DNA of 7,623 nucleotides. It comes from Saprospiraceae bacterium (GTDB taxonomy: Bacteria > Bacteroidota > Bacteroidia > Chitinophagales > Saprospiraceae). Of this stretch, positions 5,882-7,623 are shown piece after piece (within the stretch, counting starts at the first letter, position 1; every line of letters starts with the position of its first letter). The translations under genes were made by a program, and so were the position numbers. The notes under the pieces are model-generated. The model worked only from the letters and a program-made list of their open reading frames with translations, was not told the DNA's origin and did not search any database. Location of the stretch: the NCBI GenBank assembly GCA_007128085.1, contig SKYC01000354.1, positions 1-7,623 of the forward strand, read 5' to 3'.

Positions 5882-5889
5882 TAGGTTTG
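5882..5889 (+). promoter_or_regulatory. Possible proximal -7 element for the 5962 gene
   Basis: TAGGTTTG is an exact match to TAnnTTTG and would give a leader of about 65 bases. No TTTG-like -33 box sits 19-21 bases upstream (the sequence there is ACAA), so it is weaker than the distal promoter. It could be an alternative start for the same gene. Confidence 0.35.
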
Positions 5890-5961
5890 TTAAAAAAAGA
5901 GATATGAGGCGTTAAAAATAAATTGGGTTAGCGCCCTTAACCGCGATTTAAAACTTGAACT

Positions 5962-6819
5962 ATGAAGAACGTATTCATTATTTTGTTTAGCCTATTGGTT
6001 TCGAGTCAGGCCATGAGCCAGGACTATGAAAGTATTTTTGGGACGCAGTCCACACAATGGAATATCACTTTTGGTAATTTGTGGGGTTTTGGAACAACAG
6101 AACATAATGTCGTTGGTGATACGACGATCAATAACTTGACTTATAAGATTGTAAATGGTTATGATGGACCGGAGGAAATTATCGGCTACTTAAGGGAAAA
6201 TGCATCCCACTCAAAGGTTTGGTATAGAAACAATTATAGTCCAGATGAGATTTTGATAATGGATTTAGACCTGGATGTTGGTGACTCTATGTTTATAAGC
6301 GGGGTCTGGAATTCCGACCATCAGTATTATTATGTGGATTCTGTCTATGTTAAGGATGGTAGAAAACACCTCAGGTTTGATTTAGAAGTTCACTTTTTGG
6401 ACAATGAAAAATTTACTGTGATTGAAGGTATTACCAGCAACCTGGGTTTTAGATACCAGGATAGCGACTATATAAACAGCTTCCCGACCATTCTTTTATG
6501 TTCTTACAAAAATGGGAATCAGGTTTATGGAACGGACGAATGCATCATTTCAGCCATTGAGGAACACTCCTCTGAGGCCATTGAAATATATCCCAATCCT
6601 GTCCGCGATGCATTGACCATTGATTATAAAGGAAGCCGGGGAGTGCTTTTTGTTACCATCTACGATTTAAGCGGCAAAAACATGCTTTCCGCCGAAATCA
6701 ATACCTCGGAGAACAATGTCATCGATTTGGAAAAACTGAATGCCGGATTTTATTTAATCCATGTCCGCGATAAATTCGGGAATTTAAATCATACCGCCAG
6801 GGTGGTGAAAAGCGAATAG
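5962..6819 (+). CDS. Secreted protein with C-terminal T9SS type A sorting domain
   Basis: A 285-residue protein. Residues 1-19 are a clean signal peptide (MKNVFIILFSLLVSSQAMS). The region 20-200 matches, by pattern, a family of Bacteroidota secreted proteins of unknown function: GDTTINNLTYKIV, then a YLREN...KVWYR segment, ILIMDLDLDVGDS, a YVDSVYVKDGRKHLRFD strand pair, and a terminal region with cysteines 180 and 194 (LLCSYKNG and DECII) that may form a disulfide. Residues 205-285 are the T9SS C-terminal domain: IEIYPNPVRDALTI, VTIYDLSGKNML, LNAGFYLIHV and a final strand ending VVKSE. The protein should cross the inner membrane by Sec, then the outer membrane by T9SS, and be released or anchored at the surface. 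No catalytic motif is recognised. The gene has its own promoter region and no clear terminator after it. Confidence 0.88.
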   Translation: MKNVFIILFSLLVSSQAMSQDYESIFGTQSTQWNITFGNLWGFGTTEHNVVGDTTINNLTYKIVNGYDGPEEIIGYLRENASHSKVWYRNNYSPDEILIMDLDLDVGDSMFISGVWNSDHQYYYVDSVYVKDGRKHLRFDLEVHFLDNEKFTVIEGITSNLGFRYQDSDYINSFPTILLCSYKNGNQVYGTDECIISAIEEHSSEAIEIYPNPVRDALTIDYKGSRGVLFVTIYDLSGKNMLSAEINTSENNVIDLEKLNAGFYLIHVRDKFGNLNHTARVVKSE

Positions 6820-6908
6820 GGGCTGCTTGAATTATACATAAATGGGTGTTAAACAAATTACTTCCATTACCAGTAGTTCTACAAAATTTTGAAAAGCCTC
6901 ATTCGTTA

Positions 6909-6940
6909 TTTGAATAATTCACGATACTTATTTCAATTTG
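6909..6940 (+). promoter_or_regulatory. Candidate promoter for the gene at 7005
   Basis: TTTG (6909-6912) is followed after 20 bases by TCAATTTG (6933-6940), which differs from TAnnTTTG at one fixed position (C for A). The spacing is ideal, so it is a reasonable candidate; the leader would be about 60 bases and very AT-rich. The intergenic stretch 6820-7004 otherwise holds nothing I can support, including no terminator hairpin for the preceding gene. Confidence 0.4.
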
Positions 6941-7004
6941 GCTAAAGTTTTTGATATTTAAAAATTTATTTAAATTAATTCAATAAAAACAACTCCCTCT
7001 TATC

Positions 7005-7623
7005 ATGCTCCAATACGTCCTTCTTTTCGCCACTTTGTCTTTTACATTTTCAGAAAAAGAACCCTACGACCTCGAAGCTTACAATTCGGCTCTCCAATTG
7101 GCGGAGAGTTATCTGATCGATGAGCAGTTTTGCAATGCAGCCGAAGTGTATCAGACAATGAGTGCGGACTTTGATCTGTGGAGTGACGATCGGCTCAATG
7201 CCCTTCTTTGTGCGCTGGAATGCGGGGATGAAAAACGGATTGATTATTTTGTACAGTCACTGTTGGACAGAGGAGCAACGGAAGACTTTTTCAAGGTAGT
7301 TTTAAGTGAGTACGATTATTTTAAAAAGGACAACCGGATAAGTAAATTCAACCTGGATTCCCGTGAACTGCGTTCAAATGATTTGGTTTCTTCTTTTATC
7401 AAAATAAACTTCGCAGATTTCCAAGAAAAGGGACGGACATTGAAAGAGGTGAATGCACACAACTACACCCTCTTAATGGAATTGATTGAAAACGGGAACT
7501 TTCCGACAGAAGAGTATTTTAGCTTTTCAACCTACAGATCGGAGGAGGGGATCAACACTTTTGAATTTAATCACATTCTTCAGAGGCTGGTAGAGGAAAA
7601 ACCGTCTGAATTTGGCAAGCTTC
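7005..7623 (+). CDS. Partial gene: exported or anchored protein of unknown function, N-terminal 206 codons
   Basis: Open from the ATG at 7005 to the right edge with no stop, so the C-terminus is missing. Residues 1-16 (MLQYVLLFATLSFTFS) are a short hydrophobic signal sequence followed by an acidic SEKEPYDLE stretch. Residues 22-100 look all-helical and repeat-like: AYNSALQLAESYLIDEQFCNAAEVYQTM, then DRLNALLCALECGDEKRIDYFVQSLLDRGA. This is the helix-turn-helix rhythm of tetratricopeptide-like units (A-AE-Y and NALLCALECGD), although no exact TPR consensus is met. Later parts (YDYFKKDNRISKFN, LLMELIENGNFPTEEYFSF, FEFNHILQRLVEE) recall, at low confidence, Bacteroidota proteins that pair such a helical N-terminus with a DUF6624-like C-terminal region. 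Codon use is typical of its neighbours. The reading frame is uninterrupted and its composition is protein-like, so I regard it as a real gene. Confidence 0.75.
   Translation, partial: MLQYVLLFATLSFTFSEKEPYDLEAYNSALQLAESYLIDEQFCNAAEVYQTMSADFDLWSDDRLNALLCALECGDEKRIDYFVQSLLDRGATEDFFKVVLSEYDYFKKDNRISKFNLDSRELRSNDLVSSFIKINFADFQEKGRTLKEVNAHNYTLLMELIENGNFPTEEYFSFSTYRSEEGINTFEFNHILQRLVEEKPSEFGKL

Noticed and set aside
5926..5942. GGTTA/TAACC hairpin just before the 5962 gene
   Set aside because: Five base pairs, mostly weak, and not placed to hide the start codon; likely chance.

Overview
The window looks like a chromosomal stretch from a member of the Bacteroidota, plausibly the Saprospiria/Chitinophagia/Cytophagia side, although the exact lineage cannot be settled from 7.6 kb. 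Three things support this. Two secreted proteins carry type IX secretion (T9SS) sorting domains of the 'YPNP ... G-Y-hydrophobic' kind. Several intergenic regions carry the Bacteroidota promoter TAnnTTTG, in the best cases with a -33 TTTG-like box about 20 bases upstream. Start codons are preceded by A-rich sequence rather than a clear Shine-Dalgarno. Products such as a DUF4920 lipoprotein fit the same phylum.

Layout, left to right. (1) 57-656 (+) encodes a small secreted protein made almost entirely of two T9SS sorting-like domains in tandem. (2) 750-1268 (+) encodes a DUF4920 lipoprotein with its own promoter. (3) A strong bidirectional terminator (1293-1332) separates it from a convergent M23-type peptidase-like gene (1331-1984, -). 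(4) 1985-2452 is a non-coding stretch holding a 'CACAGAG'-type inverted-repeat element, a second GC-rich inverted repeat and, at its right end, a textbook promoter. (5) That promoter drives fumarylacetoacetase (2453-3736, +), the last step of tyrosine/homogentisate breakdown, followed after 7 bases by a secreted glucosaminidase (3744-4295, +), probably in one transcript. (6) An RtcB-family RNA ligase (4316-5542, -) converges on the glucosaminidase with only 20 bases between the stop codons. (7) 5543-5961 is a 419-base divergent intergenic region with hairpins on the rtcB side and a long predicted 5' leader, with a stem at its predicted 5' end, on the other side. (8) 5962-6819 (+) encodes a secreted protein with one C-terminal T9SS domain. 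(9) 7005 to the right edge (+) is the first 206 codons of a further exported or membrane-anchored protein of unknown function, which runs off the window.

The genes do not form one pathway. They are mostly single-gene units (cell-envelope or secreted proteins, a housekeeping catabolic enzyme, an RNA repair/splicing ligase). I see no phage, CRISPR, toxin-antitoxin or defence cassette. The points most worth a second look are the double sorting-domain protein, the stand-alone M23 domain without a signal peptide, the divergent RtcB with an altered C-terminus, and the structured intergenic regions.
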